NCBI RefSeq assembly: GCF_030253575.1
Contig: NC_080561.1
Location: 35,797,564 to 35,861,563, forward strand
Length of the DNA stretch: 64,000 nucleotides
Source of the DNA: Rhododendron vialii
Lineage: Eukaryota; Streptophyta; Magnoliopsida; Ericales; Ericaceae
Direction: 5' to 3'
In this document: positions 1-13,600 of the stretch, piece after piece
How the letters are laid out: each line of letters starts with the position of its first letter
Position numbering within the stretch: the first letter of the stretch is position 1
The notes under the pieces: generated by a model
What the model was told of the DNA's origin: nothing
What the model saw: the letters and a program-made list of their open reading frames with translations, nothing else
The model's database searches: none
Position numbers and translations under genes: made by a program

Positions 1-3000
1 TACATAATGTTCTGAATTCCTATACCAAATGTATGAATTCAAAGCGATTCAAGGGATACACACCGTGCATACTAAGTATACATCGTGCATTTACCGTAGC
101 GACAGTAGCGTATTCTTAGAGAACGAGTTTTTCAAAAAACTCATTCTGAAACACAAGAGGAGGTGCTAACCTTTCAAAAAACAAGCCGGGCCGAGGAGGA
201 GGAAGAGGAAGAGGAAGAGAAGAAAGATGGTGATGATTCTGGGCTTGAACTCCATGGCAGCACTCCAAAGCTCAGTGGTCACAAGCTAATTTTGCTGGTG
301 ATTTGTGGAGGAGGGAAGAAGTATGTCATGAGCAGATCAGGGAGAAGAACCAGTATGGCAGATCAGAAAAAGGAAGAAGATTAATTCAGGTTTTTGGCAA
401 TGGAAACTGTCGCAATCGACAAAGCAATTAGGTTGCAAGGGATTGATGTGGATGTGCTGGGCTGGAACATTTATGTATGCAACCATACCTAAAGCTTAGT
501 GTGGATCCAAAAAGAAATTAAAAAAAAACACACTAAAGTTTGGTTGATCATTCCTTCCCAAAATCTTTTTTATGAGTGTTCGGGCCAACTTACACGCACC
601 TCGATTTAATCTGGGAGATCAATCACACTTCCCACTTGAGGGGAACTCTATATGGACTAGCCCAAAAGAATTGATATAGCACCTAGGAAACGTCGTGTAA
701 GTTTGGGAATAAAAATAATTTTTCGTTGTATCAAGTTAAAGATCTCAATCGGATTTTCGAAGTCTTGGAAAAAATTTAAAAAATTATGCGTAAAAGTACT
801 TTATCTTCTACTAATCCGAAAATTGCACTTCTCGTTGTGGACTAAATTTTCAGTACGGACAGAGTGTTGTTTTTGTTTTCGTTTTTAGCTTTTTTGTTGA
901 TTTTTTTTTTCCTTTGGTTATTTGTTTTTCCTGTGGACAGTCCATGTGTGTATTATTGAAGATGTCCAAGAGAGACATATCCCATTTGGCTCTCCATTGG
1001 CTGGAATTCACAATTCTCACACTACCCTCGTTTTCGGATTGGGAAATCCTATAGTGCAAAATCCTGCAAGGCAACATATAGAGCGCACAAGGGCCATCGA
1101 TCTTTACAATAAATGGTTGAATATAATCCGAGCTTCTACAAATCCTACTTGTCCATTGTTTGGATAAAAATCCGAACCGTTCATTGTCAAGATGAACGGT
1201 CGGATTAACCTTACTATACATGTGGTGCAGGAGGTGCACTACAGCACCCCAGGTCCCTCTTTTTCCTCTCTGTTTATTTCTGTCCCTAAAAGGCATTGGA
1301 TACACATTTCATGAGTACTCAGCTACATCTTGTCATGAAACAAAATCATTGGATGAAAGATGGGCTCATTTCTTCTTGTTTGGAACTGACTTGACAGCAA
1401 AAAGGGCATTAGGGCAATTGGTATTCTGAGACCAAGGGATGGGGGTACAGTTTTGCAGCCTACAAATCAATCTGCTTATTATACAAATATATAGTATGTA
1501 CTTTAGTACTGCAACAAAAAACCTAGTATTTTAAAAGAATAGAATCCTCATCGGTCCTTAAATTGGGTTCGGATTCTCCGTAGTCCTTATCGGTAAGAGT
1601 TTTTGAGTAAATCCAAAATTGAATCGTTAATTAATACAAATGTATGATTCAGACTTAGACTGTCCCGTCTAATCCGAAACTTGGACTTGATAGGATCCAA
1701 ACGCTAGTTTAAACATGTGAAGTCTTGAGCTTTTCAGCGAAAGAACTTTTGGTAGTAAATGTTTGTGTTTGTTGTGCATGTACCTATGAAGGAAAACAAT
1801 GAAAGATTCTCACACTTAACCTCAGATACATTATCATATCTATTGGCTTAAAGCCTTAAACTGCAACTTCTTGATTGATGGATTAAGAAGTTAATTGTGG
1901 AAGAGAATTGCACAAAGAGGCATTAGAGGAACCGCATAGGCCCCTGCCACTGGATTTTTTTTTCTTTCACAATTGGTTTGACTCATGGTGGCTCACAAAT
2001 TAGGATTTGGTGATGCTGTTATGCAGTTACGCACCACAACGCTATAGGGCGGCCAAAGCTACATCGTTTTGGCCTTCCTCCTTCAAACCACGACACTTCT
2101 CTATTTTTATAGTTGGATTCTTTTGTGTTTGCCAATTACGGTTAGTAACTTTAAGTCTTCGGTAGCCCAAACAAAACAAAAAGTTAAAGCCTTCTCCTCT
2201 ATCTCTATCTCCCTCTAACTCGTACTCTCTATAATTGCTTGAAATTACGGTATACATGAATCTTTCATAGATGATCTTGCAATTTGAAAGAACGCTGATT
2301 TCAGTTTGATGGATCGTTAAACTACATTCATTATATTCTGAAGTGTGATCAAATTTAGTTTCTACATGGATGGTCGCAAGACGCTTTTGACCAAAACGGG
2401 AAGAAAATTACTCAAGATACATATAAAGTAGCTCAAACAGTTCTTACCGCTAATAGTGAAAATAGATAATTTTTCACGTATGTGAACACATTGGTTGGAT
2501 AGATATGTATCAATGATGCTGCAATTTGTACCTGTGGAACAGCTGGTTTGTTTGCCGACTTAACACATTGTTTTTCATTGAATGGAAAATGGACATTTCA
2601 CAATTATGGAGTTGGGGTCTTGTTTGCTTTGCCTTGAAAGGGAGGAATCTATCTCTCATCCCCTTTCTGAGAATGATTTCTTTCCAAGATCAGTCAAGGC
2701 TAAAAAATGTCGTTTGCATCCTTGTCTTTTGTAATCTCCTTTTTCCTTCATTTTATATTCTCTGTGAAAAAAAAAAAATCATTTATTCATGCATGTTTTT
2801 CTTTCTTCTTTATTTTTTTGGGTTCACAGTGAAATTACTACAGTGGATGTTGATGCTGCGGTATCAATTCGAACCCAAAACCTCCCCCGAGCACTTAACT
2901 GCTGATGTATGAACACTCGGCTTCTAACCCGAGTTAAAATGCAAAGAATCCATAAACAATCTTAAGTATTCCCTCCGAAAGTCCTTGTATGTAATGGGAT

Positions 3001-4862
3001 TTTTTTGTAACGTCATTTTGTTAGACATTCACAAAAGACCGCCCTTCCCTTGAATTGAATAAGCTTCTCTCCAATTCACTATGTGAATCGAAGGATGGAG
3101 TTCTTGATGTGTTGAGTCTCACCACGAGTGCCTATAATCTAATATGATCCGTTTATTTTATAACCGATCAATTAAACCAGCGATGAAACCCACAATCCCT
3201 ACCAACACTGTCCAAAAATGCGATAAGTATTTTCTTTGACGGAGCGATACGAAAAATCAAAACATGAAACACAAAATCAAAAATTCAAAGTTATGGTTGT
3301 CTTATTTTGCCTTTCATGCAGCTGTCCTTTGCTACTACTATTATATGAGCAGCTAGCAGACGCCCATAACGTTTCCTTCAGTGTGTGCCTTAATTTGCCC
3401 CTTTGTTTGGACCACACATGACACCATCCACACAGCTAAGCCATGGCTGTAGGAGGGGCATGATCATGAGTTGTTGAAATTCCAACTTCCTATGAGCATC
3501 TCCAGTCGCAGTCGTCGTTCATTCTTTTACTTAAATTTGAGTAAGAATTTTAATTCATTTGAAGTACTGTAATTAATGGACGAACTTAAATCTAACATTC
3601 GTTTCGGTAAAACCTTGTATTGTTATCCATTTGAGATCCATGAGAAAACAATCTTGTAAATTTTGAGTCTCCTGTATTCCAGTAAAAATTTAAGTAAAAC
3701 TAAACATGGTGTAGATTTGAGTCGATCGGGAAGTAAAATGACTTTACTTTTTATTCGAGTGAAAACACAAGGATTCTTGAGGCTCCAAGTCCAACGGTAA
3801 GGTATTCTTCGTCTTCAATCCGAGGTAGGATAGTCCAGACAAGAAAACACTCTCCATAGTCTCAGGTGGAAGTCCTTACGTACCTATGAAGGTTAGAAGA
3901 TTTAGAGTGACCGCTAGCCTATTGGTAGAAGGAAGTCCCCATCTCACTTGTCACAGCAGGTGACTGATTGATTCACGCATCAGTACGGAGTGAATTGAAC
4001 GAATTCTGAATCAAAGCTCTCAAATTTTTTGCCGGGCCGGCCAGGAATTCAGGTACCTTCTTTGCTCGTAATTTGCTAATCGGTCAACTATTTCCTATTT
4101 ACTACTAACTAGCAAAGTACACTTTTGAAGTATATCTGGAGATGTGCGCGTACATCTTTTCCCCAGTTTTGCCCAGAAAAATTGTGAAAGAGCATAATTC
4201 GAGTAGTATATATTGTTAACTACTAGTGCAATTAACACCGAGCAAAGTGAATACGGATTGACCCTACAAGAATTGATAGTACAGGCTTCAAACTTAATAC
4301 CTACGAGCGAGCAAACCTCTAAGGTTGTACGTCTTAACCATCAGGCCAACAACCATTGGGAATAGTACGTTAGCAGCGAAACGTTCTGCACCTCTCCAAT
4401 TTTTCCGTTGGATAACTAGGTTTTCGTACTGAACTACTGGTTAGACAGGAATCCCTTTCTACATCATTCATATGGTAAGATTAACGTGATTTTTTTTTGA
4501 ACTAATCATCCGTCTCTGTGAGAGGAGTCTAAAAGGTACAAAATTATAACCAAAAGCAAAAAAAAATTCACTAAAGATGAAAAATATCAAACAGCCGTCT
4601 TTTTGGAGCTTAAGTGCCATCTTATTTTAATTTTTTCAACATCGGTCTATATTTTTATATTTTTCCAATTCGTCTCAACAACGATTAACCCCTAAAATTA
4701 CGTCGAAAAGCTAAACAAAAAGTTACGAAAAATAAAAAAAATACCGAAATAAGTTCCGAACTTATAAGTTTAAAAGAACGCAGCCTAAGAAAACTTAACA
4801 AAAGGTACATCAAGTTGAGAGTTGGGGAGGGGAATCCAACCAAAGGTTGGATGGAAAAAAAA
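1..4862. other. No recognisable gene
   Basis: I see no gene I can support here. The longest open frames are short and low in complexity; one at 163-384 is a run of Glu and Lys codons from a purine-rich stretch. The part near 1060-1250 contains a motif (gcactacagca) that recurs near 28560-28730 and looks like a decayed dispersed repeat. The rest is AT-rich DNA without terminal repeats that I could pair. Confidence 0.5.
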
Positions 4863-4965
4863 GGTAAAATGACGGCCCTGGACGTGTTTTGATAATTAAT
4901 ACCCGCCAAGGACAAGTTAAGAACATTTGTTAGTGCTGAAAATGTCCTTGGCAATCATTTTTTCA
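4863..4965. mobile_element. Short copy of a hAT-like MITE
   Basis: Starts with ggtaaaatgacggcc and ends with ggcaatcattttttc. The middle (gtgttttgataattaat, acccgccaag, gaacatttgttagtgctgaaa) matches the 134-bp element at 36430-36563. This copy lacks the second inner inverted block of that element, so it looks like a deletion derivative of the same family. Confidence 0.55.
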
Positions 4966-5939
4966 AAAAAAAAAAAAATGAACCAAAGTCCAACCATCTT
5001 AGGGGCAAAGCCCAAACACCCTAAAGACCTAAAATGCCCAGATAAGAAAATGAAGCCCGAAATAGCCAACCAAGGGCCAAGCCCAACACCTAAATAGTAT
5101 ATCAAATGGGCCAAGCTCAACCCAGCCCCAAGACCTAACCCTAAACCCAAAACAGCTCGACACCAAACCGCATCACCCAACCGCCAGCCACCACCACCCA
5201 ACTAGCATCTACTGCAACCAAAGAGAACAAATCAATGGCCCGTGTCGTCGCCACCCCAAATTTGACACCCTTCTTCAACTACCTTCCAACAAACTTTTTT
5301 TTTAACTAACTTTTAAAATATCAATTAATTTTTTGTATACTTTAAATATTATTTAACCACCTTCTACCCACAATCTTAGGGTTCTACCCAACTTTTGGTC
5401 CAACGGCTCTAATTTGGACCGTTACTTTACTATTTAAAAAATTAATAAAATCTGTCCTTCGTAGTAATATCGATCGACATCCCCAATCTCTCACCTCACA
5501 GTCCTCTGTTATCACCCCTACAGCATAATCATTGATAGGTATGAGCCGATCACAGACCATTCCAGCCCGGCTCGGCATATTCCCGCTCGGATTTCTACGG
5601 GGAGATATGCTTATTCATGGAACCCTCTGTAAATAAGTTTTTCTCTTCTACGAGACCACCGAGCAGAAGAACTTACCTCAGTTCCAACAGTCCAAGACCC
5701 ATGGGTATGTATTCTCAATCCTAAAGGGGTTGGGAAAGCTAAGGCTATTGGACCCGGCTGGTGCCATCCTTATCGAAGGATCCTAATCCCAAAGGGATTC
5801 GATCTCCGAAACGTCCATAAAATGATATCCCCTTGGCACAAGGGGAAGGTACATTCTTCTTCACAGACCTTCCTCTACTGCAAATTAAGCTTCTTCCTCA
5901 GTCACTTCAACTTCAAACTTCCAATAACCATTCCATATT
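4966..5939. other. Intergenic, no recognised gene
   Basis: No supported gene. Around 5540-5860 there is moderately GC-rich sequence that resembles plant LTR material in composition, but I could not find paired ends, a primer-binding site or a target duplication, so I leave it unassigned. Confidence 0.35.
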
Positions 5940-7178
5940 TTGCAATTTTGTTGGTGGATTACCAGTGAGATCCCACCAAATTCGTCCCGATTGACTCTGT
6001 CGTCAGCGCGTGCAGTCTGCCGAGTATGCCAAAAGCAATTCTCGCAATACACTTGTCCTCGATGCAACACACGGTATTGCTCCCTTCAATGCTACAAATC
6101 CCATAGCCTACGCTGCACCGAATCATTCATGAGAGAAAATGTGGTGGGAAAGCTGCAACAACTGCAAACTGATGATGCAGCTAAACGTAAAATGCTCAAG
6201 CGGTTCCATTCGGAAGAAGAAGAGGTGGATAGCATGGATGAGGATGATTCGACTTTGTCGGAGGTGACCATGGAAAAGATTCTGTCCGGAGACCAAACAC
6301 ATTTCGATGATCTAACCGCAGAAGAAAAGAAACGTTTTCAAAGAGCCGTTGCTTCTAGAGAGCTGAGCAAGTCGATCGAGCCATGGGAACCATGGTGGTT
6401 GAAGCTTTCTGCTAGAAAAATATCTCTGAGTCGAGAAGGGACACAACTCGTCCAACCGCTTTCCAACGAAGAAACGGTGACCTCTACACGACATGGCCCG
6501 GAAAGTGATCCAGCGCACAACATTCCGCGCCCAGCCTTGAAACGCCATTACCGCCCATCAACAAGTTCAGCTCAACCGAGCCATCTCAACTACTAGCTGT
6601 TCACCTAATAGACATCATATATACCTACTGTTTCACTCTTAGACTCTACAACGGGGATTGGCAATCGGATCCCATAGGAGCATCTATGGTCGTGTCGAGT
6701 GTATCTTCCGTTCTGGGTGAGGGGGTGGACAGCCGGAGTCCGTATCAGAAGCTCTCTCTCATTGCTTGGAACAAACTTGCTCCCCTGCTTTCAGACACAT
6801 GGGTGGTTTGCGATTTGGATCGGATCTTCTAGATGACGTAACAGCTCTAGTTTCTCTTGGGGGTGCTGCTCTAGTCCGTTTGCTTTGTGATCTCCGGAGG
6901 CTGGTTCAAGCTGCGGAGGGAGAGCTGAAGTCTGAGAAAAAGCGGGAATCAAAGAGGGGAGAAATCAGGAGTGAGCTCAAGCTTGCCGAGAGGAAGATTT
7001 TACTTTATCATGTGTTGGGTGCATGAGCAGCCCAGAGAAGCTTGGCGTTCGATGGCAGCCATTGTGAATGCAGAGAAGGGTTCGGCTATGGGATTTGCAG
7101 GCAACAGAGGAGGTGCTTTGAGAAAGCAGAGTAGAGTAGAAAGCCAGGGGTAAGGCTCTGATTGAGGAGCTTGAATGA
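5940..7178 (+). pseudogene. HIT-type zinc finger (ZNHIT2-like) protein, frameshifted copy
   Basis: Related to plant ZNHIT2-type proteins; animal ZNHIT2 acts with the R2TP chaperone in snoRNP and spliceosome assembly. The first frame (5940-6560) carries the zf-HIT domain: CRVCQKQF, YTCPRCNTRYCSLQCY, SHSLRC. It is followed by an acidic linker (HSEEEEVDSMDEDDS), SGDQTHFDDLTAEEKKRFQRA and IEPWEPWW. The similarity then continues in other frames: EPSQLLAVHLIDIIYTYCFT with QKLSLIAWNKLAPLLSDTWV (about 6560-6806), a Leu-rich block with KSEKKRESKRGEIRSELKLA (about 6800-7005), CWVHEQPREAW to KQSRVESQG (about 7005-7153), then KALIEELE before a TGA at 7176-7178. That means roughly four frame changes across a full-length, apparently intronless coding sequence. 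A decayed retrocopy is my best reading, but I see no poly-A tail. Assembly errors in a real gene are the alternative. Confidence 0.75.
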
Positions 7179-7323
7179 GTAACCATGTCACAAGAATCCA
7201 TACATTTTTCTTCTTGATGCTTTGTTGTGTAGCCTAAATAGCAACATTAGTAATTGATGTACTAATATCAGCGAATATGTTAATTTTGTTGTGCATTGCA
7301 TTATCATGCTATGCTTGCTGGTA

Positions 7324-8051
7324 AGAGCATCTCCAATAGACTCAGCAACCCTCCCAAATCATCAAACCCACGAGCGAAACCCATGAAATTGCTTGCCCAG
7401 CAGCCTCACCCCGCCGCTCGTCTCTTACCCGTTTGCTACAGTACCTCGTCATCACCAGCGAGGTACTGTAGCACTCGCGCCCTCTCTTACTCTCTCTGGA
7501 GTGTCGGGGTTTGTCTGGGGTGTTAAAATTCTGGCGACGGTCACTGAAATCATGGGTTTCCGGCAGAGCTCTGAAATTGTGGGTTTCCGGCGAAGCTCTG
7601 AAATCGTGGATTTCCGATGAGTGTTGTATGCAGATTCGCGGTTTGAAACGCAAATTGGTTTGTGGATTGCACAGATTGTTGCTTTGTGAATTTGATTGGT
7701 GGGCTGGTGGTTTGATTTGTAGGGTTTCAAGTGAGGCTTTGTGGGTTCAGTTTTAAAGAGACTGAGAGAGGGGTTTCCGAACCAATTTCAGTTTTAGAGT
7801 GAAAATGGGTTATAGCACAATTTCTGGGTTTTGGGAGAGAGAGAGAGGTGTGACTGGCCGTAGAAGGGGAAAGAAAGAGTGGAAATGGGTTTTTTTTTTT
7901 TGGAACAGAAGTGAAATTAGGTTTTGAATAGCCGAATTGGTTAGGCTGTTGGGTTCTGAGTTCTTGTAAAGGGCTAGCACAATTTCTGGGTTTTGGGCCT
8001 TTTGGATATTCTTTTTGACTAGAATTAGATTGAGGTTATTGGAGATGTTCT
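7324..8051. mobile_element. Possible MITE with AGAGCATCTCCAAT-type ends
   Basis: Begins agagcatctccaatagact and ends with its approximate inverse (attggagatgttct). Inside are a three-fold tandem repeat of about 30 bp built on gaaatcgtgggtttccgg (7545-7620) and a repeated gcacaatttctgggttttgg (about 7817 and 7979). I could not find a clear target duplication, so the superfamily is open. Confidence 0.45.
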
Positions 8052-8297
8052 GATCAATGAAATTTTGGTGCTTCATCCAAGGCAATAATTTCAAGTGAGA
8101 AAAAAAAAAAACGGATTGAGCCTTTGTTACTCTAATACAACAAATTGACTGACTTAGGCCATCTCTAATGAACAACATTAAGGGTTAAGTTTGCTCAGAA
8201 TTAGCTGACTCGGTCAGTTAGAAAACATTTTTCACGTTTTTGTTCTTTAATTAATGGTGTTGTTAAAAGCTGAGTTGACACAATCCAATACAGAAAG

Positions 8298-8672
8298 TCT
8301 ACAGCCACCGCACCAAAATGCGGTGGCCAGCAACCGCATGCCGTATGGGGTCCACTCCTGGTCTCACATGGATGACCTGAGCCGTTCAATAATTAAAAAA
8401 AAAAAACCAAGTGAGTATCGTGGAATAACAGCTCGATCCGATATGTGTAGGTGCTCTGATCAACCTTCTCATCTTTGGAAAATCGGAAAAAATGAAAAGA
8501 TTAATTTTCTGGTGTACAGAAAGATGAGAAGGTTGATTCGAGAACCTACACATATCGGATCGAGCTAATGTTTTGTGATGCCCACTTGGTTTTTTTTCTA
8601 AAATTATTGAACGGCTCGGATCATCCGTGCGATGCCCGGAATGGGTCCCACACGGCGTACGGTGGCTGTAGC
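8298..8672. mobile_element. Fold-back MITE, family A
   Basis: About 375 bp that reads as one long imperfect hairpin. The left arm (acagccaccgcaccaaaatg ... gagccgttcaataatt) is mirrored by the right arm (aattattgaacggctcgga ... gtacggtggctgt). The inner arms also pair (ctcgatccgatatgtgtagg against cctacacatatcggatcgag). It shares the gagccgtt-aataatt block with 56074-56425. Confidence 0.75.
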
Positions 8673-8756
8673 ACGGCTCCTATCCAATATTAACTGCAAT
8701 GTTTACTGTAGCATCACAGGCAATGAAAGAACAGAAAGTCTAAGCTTCCCGACCAA

Positions 8757-9115
8757 AAATCCCGATCGGAATCCCGACGTCCCGTCGGGCACATTTCGGC
8801 CACCGGACGGCCGATCCGAGCCGTCCAAAAATTCTAAAAACAAATCTGACTTGGGCTTGCGTGGGAATAAACAGCATCCAACATGTATAGATAGCCGATC
8901 CAAACAATCCATTTTTGTGGTTGGATAAGCCAAAAATGGAGTGTTTGGATCAGCCAAAAATGGAGTGCTTGGATCGGCCATTTACACATGTCGGATGCCA
9001 TTTATTCTCGGCAAATCCACTCGGTTTTGTTTTTTAGAATTTTTGGACGGCTCAGATTAGTCTTCCGGTGGCCGGAGTGTGCCCAGCGGGGCGTCGGAAT
9101 TCCGATCGGGAATCC
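8757..9115. mobile_element. Fold-back MITE, family A
   Basis: A second hairpin element directly after the previous one. Left arm: cccgatcggaatcccgacg, ggccaccggacggccgatcc, gagccgtccaaaaattcta. Right arm: tagaatttttggacggctca, ttccggtggccgga, cggaattccgatcggg. It shares the ccaccggacggccgat and gagccgtccaaaaatt blocks with 16400-16730. Confidence 0.7.
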
Positions 9116-9330
9116 TCGATCGGAAACTGTAGCACCACTGATGAAAGAATGGGAGGAGAGAGGTACACACAAGAGGGAGGGAGGTCAATGTGTCAGCCGA
9201 AAGTCAGGTGAGTCTGGTGAGGGAGCGAAGGAGGGAGGTCAATGTGTCAGCCGAAAGAAAGGGAGAGAGGGAGGGAGCCCACTGATTGTTCGTAGACTTC
9301 GTAGTGTCATGTCCCAATCAACTTGACCAA
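9116..9330. repeat. Purine-rich tandem repeat
   Basis: A GA-rich stretch in which the block gaggtcaatgtgtcagccg occurs twice (about 9181 and 9236), each followed by purine-rich sequence. No coding evidence. Confidence 0.5.
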
Positions 9331-9556
9331 ATGTCCGTTTGCATACGTGAAAAAATAAGTACTTATTTTATATTTTCAAACTCAAAAATAATATAAATGA
9401 AATATAATTTTTTAATTTTTTTTCACCGTATAAAAGATCTCAATGAGATCTATCAAACGAGATTCATATTGCTAGAAAAATTATTTACGTAAATACATGA
9501 TTTTTAAGTTTGAAATTGTCTTCTTAAAAAATAAGTACTTATTTCCGTTTCCGAAA
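9331..9556. mobile_element. AT-rich MITE, AGATCTCAATGAGATCT family, copy 1
   Basis: Ends pair as a GGN-CCGTTTCGGAAA-like repeat (left gtccgtttgcatacg, right cgtttccgaaacgggg). Subterminal ataagtacttatttt blocks face each other, and a perfect palindrome lies in the middle (9435-9451). Sister copies are at 28036-28277 and 57050-57286. Confidence 0.65.
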
Positions 9557-9761
9557 CGGGGTTTTACACTATCACACACCTTAACACACATTTACTTCTT
9601 AAATTTATACACCTTTAACAAACAAAAATAGGGACTCATTTTATGCACTTTATATTATATAACACACAATTATTAATGACACCACTAGAGATGCTTGTTG
9701 GCTGGCACCACACTGGTGTCCTTAGTTCTTGACTTCTTGTTTGTAGATTATTGCTTGGAAT

Positions 9762-10155
9762 GGTGCTACTAGTACAGATTTAATCTCTGTACCAGCAAGT
9801 ACAAATGACTTTTTAGACCTCTTTTGGGTTTTAAAAAAATTATCAAAATCGCTCATTTTTGTTTAAAATACTTTGTTTATGATTCTTGCAAAAATTAAGC
9901 TCAATCCAATATCGGTAAAGACATTTACAAAATACTCCATCTAACTTTGTCACAGAATTCAGGCCTGAATTCTAAAACAAAATTGAATGTTTTGAAAACG
10001 TCCTTACTAGTACCGAATTGAGCTTATTTTTTACAAGGACCATAAACAAAGTATTTTAAATAAAATAAGAGACTCCAATCTTTTTTGGTGACCCAAAACA
10101 TGCCAAAAAAACGCTTGTACTTACTGGTACAAATTTATGTCTCTACCAGTATCAT
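9762..10155. mobile_element. Fold-back MITE
   Basis: Terminal inverted repeats: the left end ctactagtacagatttaatc then tgtaccagcaagtaca is mirrored by tgtacttactggtaca then ataccagt-type sequence at the right. The inner arms also pair (aaaatactttgtttatgatt against accataaacaaagtatttta). About 394 bp, no coding potential. Confidence 0.6.
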
Positions 10156-10683
10156 TACGCTATCGGTTGTGTGCGCCGGAAACCGCTTCATCAATCACAT
10201 TTAATTCTTTTCTGTGTTTGTCAATGCTTTTAATAAGTCGTTCTTGCATAATGGTGCACATTTATGGACCCAAGCTAAGAACTTTATTTTCATTCAAGGA
10301 AGCCGATTTCTGTATATTACTTTACTATCTTGATTCTTAAAGTGTAGATGCAAAAGGAACCTCCTGCCCAAGATTTTGAGGTTTTTAACCTTTTGACATT
10401 AACCCAACTTCTGGAATTTGATTTTGGTTTGATGAGGAATAGAGTTTCCATGACGTCCAACACGCTCAACGGATCAAAAAAAAAAAAACACGCTCAAGAT
10501 TTTTTCATTTGTAGTTTTGGTCCTGCTGCGCAAAATTTCCTATTTTTTAAGTACTTATTTTTCAACTTTACGAGACTAATCATTCTCTCATAATACATCA
10601 CCTTTAATTCAAAAAATAAATACTTATTTCCTTAGCGGGAGCGTGGCCGTTGTCTCTCTTTTTTCTTACTAGTATACAGAGTA
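10156..10683. other. Intergenic, no recognised gene
   Basis: AT-rich DNA with a decayed block near 10540-10640 (ttttttaagtacttattttt, aaaaaataaatacttattt) that resembles a block at 29485-29580. Short open frames here have no recognisable domain. Confidence 0.4.
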
Positions 10684-10692
10684 TATCAGATA

Positions 10693-13600
10693 CAAAAATG
10701 CTACACACACAACCACTTCCACACAACAACTCACCCAACTGCTGACGTTATGATGACGTCATTAAAAAACGGCGTCGTGCTGTTTCGGTGCAATTATGGG
10801 CACATCAGAGGTGCCGAAACCATTGTTGTACATTCCTTTTTGGAAACTACTGTGAGTGTTGGTTAACGACCAGTAATCGGGCTGTGTGCCGAAATCACTG
10901 ACCAATGGGTCGTTTCATTGGCTTATGCTAGTTTGGGGCTTAGATGCCGAGTAGACGTGCCGTATTTGCTAGGCTTAAATGTTAATAATTGCCTATGCTT
11001 ATCTACTGATGTTACTGGATGTTTAAGTTTCATTTAATTAGCATCCATGTCTCACTAACACTCTTGGAATCCATTTTGGGTTCCAATTTTGCAGGACTAG
11101 AGTCAGAGTCCACTACGGGTCACGTTTTGGTGGTTGTGTCTCACTCGAGCATACTGAGATGAGTTCAATCATGTCTTTGTTCATATGGCACGGCCAATGG
11201 AGAGAGATTGAAGCTATTCAAGTGGAGCATATCAGGAAAAGTATCACACATCTTAGTCCTTGGTTGATCCGAAACTAGTATCAACACTAGCTATGGGACC
11301 AATAGCTTTGCAAAGACTAGTGGAGACTCGAAAAGGCAGTAAATTAAAGAGATTGAAGCTATTCAAGTGAATCAAAGGCCAAGGAAAATGATTAATTTGT
11401 TGTAGTTTGGAATATCAATATGTACTAAGCTTTGTAATATCAAGTTGTAGTATTGCGAAACCTAACTTCATATGTAATTGATAATTGTGATGAGAACAGC
11501 CAGGCGTGGGTTTTAAATATATTGTATTATGGTTTCGTTGTGAATTGATAATTTGGCAATATATTTTGGCTATGAATGTGTCTTGTGAATGGTGATTTAG
11601 AATGAGAAATGCTCGGGGTGGACATAGACATGTTAGGATGTCAAATTGGCTGTTTTTCTTTTTTGCTCCCGTTTTATGTTGAGATCATGATATTATTATT
11701 ATTGAACATGAGATTCTATTCGATTTGACATTATCATATTGTGGGCGGAGGAATAACAGTCATTTGAGTTTTTAAAAGCTTTTTCTGGAGTAAGATTTGG
11801 TCAGCAATATCAATACTAGAATCATACTAATGTATTTGGTTCTGGAAAAATTTCGGCATAATCTCCCTTCTTTTTTGGTCCTAACCCGACGTCTCGCGTC
11901 TCAGTCAGTTTAGCAATACCAACACCAACAACAGAAAGATTTGTATGTTGTATTTTCTAAAAAATTCGACAGAATTTTCCTTGTTTTCAGTCTAGCCCGA
12001 CGTCCCAATCAGCAATAACAACAGAAAAAAGAGCAAACCAACAGTTCAATTGCAATTGAAACAGAAGTTTTAAATTTAGCTAACATGAATACATAATGTT
12101 TTACAAAAGAGGCATGAGCCGAACATCATCAACATCGTCTACCCTAAGCTATATTACAAGCAAAATGAAAAAGAAAAATCCTAAGTGTCGTTAACATCTC
12201 TTCTTGGCTAGACGCTCCATACACCTAGGGGAACTTGATTTTGGAGTTGTGGAACTGCTTTGTGCTCTCCCTCTTGCTGGGATAGTAGCAGTTTTGATGA
12301 TCAGAGAAGTAGTGGTTTTGATGATCTAGATGTAAAAAGGAGATCTCCCTCTTGCATAGCTTTGTCCTTGCCCTTTTGCATAGCACCATTCAGAGTGGTG
12401 TCGCGGCATTCCTTGTTCTTGATCGTGGTAGGATTCTTCTAAAAAATCTGAAAGTAGATAAACAACTGATCAGCACACTAAGAATAAGCATACCGTTCAA
12501 CATCTAGCCAAAAATTTGCCAACAATGTATCATCCTACCTAAAAAGGGTAAACCCTCACGGTAGCATGCTCAAAACACATAAGAATACAAATCCAGTCAA
12601 AGAAGCAAAATTTCCACAATTGGATGCCTGAAGTTAAACTAATCGTACACTAGAATGTCAAGTATACAAGACAAGACAAGAACTAAACTTTTCATTTAAC
12701 AAAACAGAACTGTTACAATGAATGTAGAGTATACAAGACACAGAACTATACTTTTCAGATGACAAATCGGAACTATTACAGTGACATTCAAATGTGAGTG
12801 AGCGATACATGGACACCTAGATACATGGATTTTTTTTGGACAAGTTCATGCTAAATTTGGCTACAAGTAAAATTATACAGCAACAAACAACAATATCTAT
12901 ATACTAAATGGATGAACGAGCAGATCAAATCCAAGAATGAATGCCATGTATTGATATAGTTTGGTGAAGAGAGATGTTATGGCCCTTTTCTCAGAGTTCC
13001 CCAGAAAGCAAGCTACGTTATTATGTACATATTTCTCAATGTTTTCACTTTCTCCAGTCCCTCACCTAGAAATTTCCAACTGTAACAAGCTCTTCTATTA
13101 ATCAGTCTGCAACGATTTCTTAAAGTGTGTAAGCTCACAAGCAGTCCACCTCCACACATGAACATGGTAGTGCAGTACTTATCACTGACCATAACAGGTT
13201 ATGTTCTATATGATTGTATTCTTTGCCTCACCATAAGATGAGAGGGAAGGTCTACTTACTAGCAATACAAAAGAGAATTAGCATGCCAAAATACTATTTT
13301 TCACCCAACCAAACCAGCAGCCGTTGACTGGACAATGCAGCGTTCATGGTCCTGAATTCCAGTCTCCACCTTGCTCATATAGTGAGAATGGAGATTTACA
13401 GAATAAAACCATAACTTCAGTAGCTCCAGCACTCTAAAAAAGGGAAGAAGGTCCTATAGTCAAAGCAGCTGCTGCTGCTCATTCTCTACTGCTGTTCAGT
13501 CAGTCCAACTCAGTGTGTTGTTGAGCCATGGCAATCTCAAGGGCACGTTTAGTTGTATCTCATGCCATGCAGTTGGTATCTCAAATCGTGTTTTCTCTTT

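Noticed and set aside
163-384. 73-codon Glu/Lys-rich frame
   Set aside because: Arises from a purine-rich stretch; no domain, no splice or leader context.
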